NCBI GenBank assembly: GCA_028822945.1
Contig: JAPKCN010000086.1
Coordinates: 1 to 7,695 of the forward strand
Source: Porticoccaceae bacterium
GTDB taxonomy: Bacteria > Pseudomonadota > Gammaproteobacteria > Pseudomonadales > Porticoccaceae
Reading direction: 5' to 3'
Length of the DNA stretch: 7,695 nt
Below, piece after piece: positions 4,923 to 7,695 of this stretch (its first letter is position 1; every line of letters starts with the position of its first letter). A program made the position numbers and the translations under genes. The notes under the pieces are model-generated. The model ran no database searches, was not told the DNA's origin, and worked only from the letters and a program-made list of their open reading frames with translations.

Positions 4923-7394
4923 ATGAAAAGATATCGATCTAAACGCCAAACATTGCGGAATACCTGCTGGTTGTTGTTGGCTACCCTAAGTAATTCAAGT
5001 TTTGCACAGGGTGTGCTGGAAGAAGTACTGGTTACCGCCCAAAAACGCGAACAGAACATTCAGGATGTTCCTATAGCGATTACCGCTTTTACCGGAGCAC
5101 AGATGGATGCTCTTGGTGTAACTGAGAGTTTTGATGTCGCCGCTTTCAGCCCTGGTGTACATATCAGTGGCAGCCTTGCTGGGCAAAATACTCAGTTCTC
5201 CATACGCGGCGTTACCCAGAACGACTTTTCAGATATTATCGAAGCGCCGAACGCGGTTTACCTCGATGAGGGCTATATTGCTGTCGCGCAGGGCCAAACT
5301 TTTGGCATGTTTGACATCGAGCGTGTGGAGATTCTGAAGGGGCCGCAGGGTACTCTTTTTGGGCGCAATGCTACCGGCGGTTTGGTACATTTTCAATCTA
5401 ACAAGCCGAGTTTCGAAGAAATTAGCGGCTATGTCGATGTCGAGGTTGGGCAATTCGACAGCGATGCCCATGCTATGCGAACGACACTCGCAGCTGCTGT
5501 CGGGGGGCCTCTGAGTGACACCGTGGCGGGACGAATAGCTTTGCGCATGAATAAGCAGGACGGCTACTTAAAGAACCTCTACCCAGAGGGTGTCTTGCCG
5601 GGGCTGGGAGCTGGTGCTCCAGGCAACGGAGCCGGTGCAGATCTCGGCGATGATGACTCAAAAGCCATGCGCCTGAGTCTGACGTTTCAACCGAGTGATC
5701 AATTAAGTATTGCAACATCGTTTAATTACGCCAAATCGGAAGTTGCCACCGGACCTTATCAGTCAAAACCGACAATTGGAATCCTCGATGCGAGCGGCGA
5801 ACTAATCAACGTCATCGATGTCTCTCCATCTGAAACCCGTCTCAGCATAGCGGCTGATGGTTCAGATGCTGGAGGCAACGCCATTGATGGATCCTATCCG
5901 TTGGCGCCTGGTGCGGCCCTTGGTATACCAAAACGTCCGGTACCCGGTGGCGACTTCTTTGGCTACATTGATGCGGATGGCGATGATTTTACCTTTTCTA
6001 GTGATTTTGCGTTTGAGGATCAGGGTTTCACAGAAACTACCGGTTTTAATGTGCGTATTGAATATACGCTCGATAACGGTATAGAGTTTGTTGCTATCAG
6101 TGACGCCAAAGAATTTGAAAAACTGCTATTTATCGATGTCGATGCGGCTCCGATCAATCAGTTGGCTAATTATGGAGGTGTCGATGCTAGCACTTTTAGC
6201 CAGGAAATCCGCTTTAGCGGCGACGGTGACAGGTCTCGTTGGGTCGTGGGGGCCTATTACCTAAATATCGATAACAAAGCGATTAATGGCCTCAAAGCTC
6301 CGGCCGACAGTATTATTGACGGCGCGTTCACGGGAGGAGTTGGTGGCGGTCTCGCGGCAATTGATATCGGCACTAAGGGTAATTTGCAAACGGATTCGTT
6401 TAGCGTCTTTGGCCAATTTGAGTACGATATAAACGAAACTGTTACCTTAATTGCGGGTATGCGCGCTATTAAGGAAAAGAAGGACTATGAGGTCAACATT
6501 GGCGTCTACCCCTCATTTAGTTCCCGTACAGCCAGTCAAGGCGACTTTATCCCCAATATCTTTGGTGCCGGTTCGCCGTTTAATTATAAGGACAAGTCTT
6601 CGGATAATCTGTGGGCTGGTAATCTCCAGATGCAGTGGCAGAAATCTGAGGACATGATGGTCTATGCTGGCATCAAGCGCGGTGTCAAAGCGGGCAGTTA
6701 CAACATGGCACTACTCGGTTCTTATCTTGGTGGTGGTGCAGGTGCCGGCGTGCCCTATGGTGAAGAGGTTCTGACCTCATATGAGGCGGGCTTCAAGATG
6801 TCAGTTAGCGATTCAACGCGCATCAATGGCTCGGTTTACTACTACGACTATAAGGATTATCAGGCATTCCTATTTGTCGATGTGGGCGGTAACGTGATTA
6901 ACAGTGACGCAGAAACTAGTGGCGTAGAACTTGAAATTCAATCCACGCCTAGCGCTGGTTTAGATCTGTTAGCGAGTATTTCCTATGTTGATGGCGAGGT
7001 TAAGGATTTGCCGTTGCGGGTAGGTTCGCCGCTGCCTCCGCTCGACGTCAAGCCCACCTACACTCCTGAAGTGCAAGCGACGGCGCTGGCGCGATATGCT
7101 TGGCAAGCAATGGGTGGTACCGTTGCCATACAGGGAGATGTTAGCTATTCGGACGATTATTATTATAATCTTCGCAATTTTGATGCGGACAAATTTGATA
7201 GCTATGTAATGGTTAACGCTATGTTGTCGTGGCAATCCACAGACGAAAAATTGTCGGCTTCATTGGCGATTAGAAATTTGACGGATGAGCGAGCAGGTAT
7301 TATGGGGTTTGATCTGGTTACGTTGTGCGGCTGCAACGAGGTGTCATATCGCGCCCCACGCTATTACTCTATCTCAGTGAAGAGAGAGTTTTAG
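4923..7394 (+). CDS. TonB-dependent outer-membrane receptor, full length
   Basis: The 823-residue protein imports a substrate across the outer membrane using TonB-ExbBD energy. A signal peptide (MKRYRSKRQT..., hydrophobic core 15-22) is probably cut after SFA at 28. The TonB box lies around EEVLVTAQ (33-40). The plug runs about 41-170, with NIQDVPIAITAF, SIRGVTQNDF, NAVYLDEGY, FDIERVEILKGPQGTLFGRNATGG. The barrel fills the rest and ends in NLTDERAG (785-792) and a terminal phenylalanine. Long Gly/Asp-rich loops occur at 226-246 and 342-363. A closely spaced cysteine pair, C802 and C804, sits in the last external loop. The ATG at 4923 has GGAG nine bases upstream and gives a clean signal peptide; an in-frame GTG at 4908 is less likely. 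It belongs to the FecA/catecholate-like group expanded in marine bacteria for sterols, aromatics and other organics. The preceding monooxygenase gene suggests a shared substrate. Confidence 0.95.
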   Translation: MKRYRSKRQTLRNTCWLLLATLSNSSFAQGVLEEVLVTAQKREQNIQDVPIAITAFTGAQMDALGVTESFDVAAFSPGVHISGSLAGQNTQFSIRGVTQNDFSDIIEAPNAVYLDEGYIAVAQGQTFGMFDIERVEILKGPQGTLFGRNATGGLVHFQSNKPSFEEISGYVDVEVGQFDSDAHAMRTTLAAAVGGPLSDTVAGRIALRMNKQDGYLKNLYPEGVLPGLGAGAPGNGAGADLGDDDSKAMRLSLTFQPSDQLSIATSFNYAKSEVATGPYQSKPTIGILDASGELINVIDVSPSETRLSIAADGSDAGGNAIDGSYPLAPGAALGIPKRPVPGGDFFGYIDADGDDFTFSSDFAFEDQGFTETTGFNVRIEYTLDNGIEFVAISDAKEFEKLLFIDVDAAPINQLANYGGVDASTFSQEIRFSGDGDRSRWVVGAYYLNIDNKAINGLKAPADSIIDGAFTGGVGGGLAAIDIGTKGNLQTDSFSVFGQFEYDINETVTLIAGMRAIKEKKDYEVNIGVYPSFSSRTASQGDFIPNIFGAGSPFNYKDKSSDNLWAGNLQMQWQKSEDMMVYAGIKRGVKAGSYNMALLGSYLGGGAGAGVPYGEEVLTSYEAGFKMSVSDSTRINGSVYYYDYKDYQAFLFVDVGGNVINSDAETSGVELEIQSTPSAGLDLLASISYVDGEVKDLPLRVGSPLPPLDVKPTYTPEVQATALARYAWQAMGGTVAIQGDVSYSDDYYYNLRNFDADKFDSYVMVNAMLSWQSTDEKLSASLAIRNLTDERAGIMGFDLVTLCGCNEVSYRAPRYYSISVKREF

Positions 7395-7408
7395 TCCATT
7401 AGTAAAAA

Positions 7409-7432
7409 GTCGTCGATAGATGGATTGACGAC
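7409..7432. other. Hairpin after the receptor gene
   Basis: GTCGTCGAT (7409-7417) pairs with ATTGACGAC (7424-7432) in a 9-bp stem with one G-T pair and a six-base loop, 15 bases after the receptor stop. No T run follows it on the + strand, so it is not a standard terminator for the receptor. The AAAAA immediately before it (7404-7408) would be a T tract on the - strand. It may protect mRNA ends or tune expression of the next gene. Confidence 0.4.
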
Positions 7433-7453
7433 CCTAGAAATGGACGGTTAATC

Positions 7454-7695
7454 GTGGCTGATTTATCACGGCGTGACTTTATTGCGTCAACTGGCATCGG
7501 TCTGACTTGTTGGGTCTCCGGTGTCAATCTATTATTGTCCCCAGAACAGGCTCGGGCGGCGTCCATTCCGTTGGACGCTTTATCCGATTCTCAGGCCACT
7601 ACACTCGGCGCCCTTGGTAACGCGTTAGTTCCTGGGGCTCGGACTGCAGGCTTAGTACAATACGTCGACAAACAATTGGGTGTCGATAATACGCT
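7454..7695 (+). CDS. Gluconate 2-dehydrogenase subunit 3-like protein, N-terminal part, Tat-exported
   Basis: Eighty residues are visible before the window ends. They start with a twin-arginine signal, SRRDFIAST (R6, R7), then a hydrophobic stretch and a possible cleavage site at ARA (33-35). The mature start, SIPLDALSDSQATTLGALGNALVPGA, resembles the gluconate 2-dehydrogenase subunit 3 family: a short helical protein that accompanies a GMC-type flavin dehydrogenase and is carried folded with it to the periplasm. The start is GTG at 7454; no ATG is in frame between it and the upstream stop at 7403, and the twin-arginine signal begins right after it. The ribosome binding site is weak. The gene follows the receptor by 59 bases. 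A GMC oxidoreductase gene is expected next downstream. Confidence 0.72.
   Translation, partial: MADLSRRDFIASTGIGLTCWVSGVNLLLSPEQARAASIPLDALSDSQATTLGALGNALVPGARTAGLVQYVDKQLGVDNT

Noticed and set aside
5590..5660. Gly/Asp-rich stretch in the receptor gene considered as a tandem repeat or calcium-binding domain
   Set aside because: No regular repeat unit is present; it fits a variable extracellular loop of the barrel.

Overview
The window reads as a catabolic accessory region of a Gram-negative bacterium. Two TonB-dependent outer-membrane receptors lie in it, and the AQKREQNIQDVPIAITAF-type plug of the second is common in marine gammaproteobacteria (Halieaceae/Spongiibacteraceae-like) and sphingomonads. 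The taxon is an inference from protein style and moderate GC. No rRNA, tRNA, CRISPR array, transposase or integrase was seen.

Layout on the + strand unless noted: the C-terminal end of a TonB-dependent receptor (2-214); a nitrilase-superfamily protein (321-1391) whose catalytic cysteine position is alanine; a benzaldehyde/vanillin-type aldehyde dehydrogenase (1435-2862) with a likely terminator over its stop codon; a convergent MaoC-like hot-dog hydratase on the - strand (2941-3396); a 351-bp AT-rich divergent control region (3397-3747) with promoter-like elements and several inverted repeats; a RutA-like flavin monooxygenase of the luciferase-like (LLM) class (3748-4848); a full-length TonB-dependent receptor (4923-7394); and the Tat-targeted N-terminus of a gluconate 2-dehydrogenase subunit 3-like protein (7454 to the window edge).

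Taken together, the receptors would import a scarce bulky substrate. A RutA-like monooxygenase could oxidatively cleave a C-N or similar bond, the aldehyde dehydrogenase would oxidise an aldehyde to an acid, and the hot-dog protein would act on an enoyl-CoA or related intermediate. The periplasmic G2DH3 protein normally partners a GMC-type flavin dehydrogenase, expected just beyond the right edge. The substrate cannot be read from the sequence. No flavin reductase and no regulator gene lies in the window. The most unusual points are the nitrilase-fold protein without its nucleophile, the Lys-to-Leu change in the aldehyde dehydrogenase cofactor motif, and the symmetric elements in the divergent control region.
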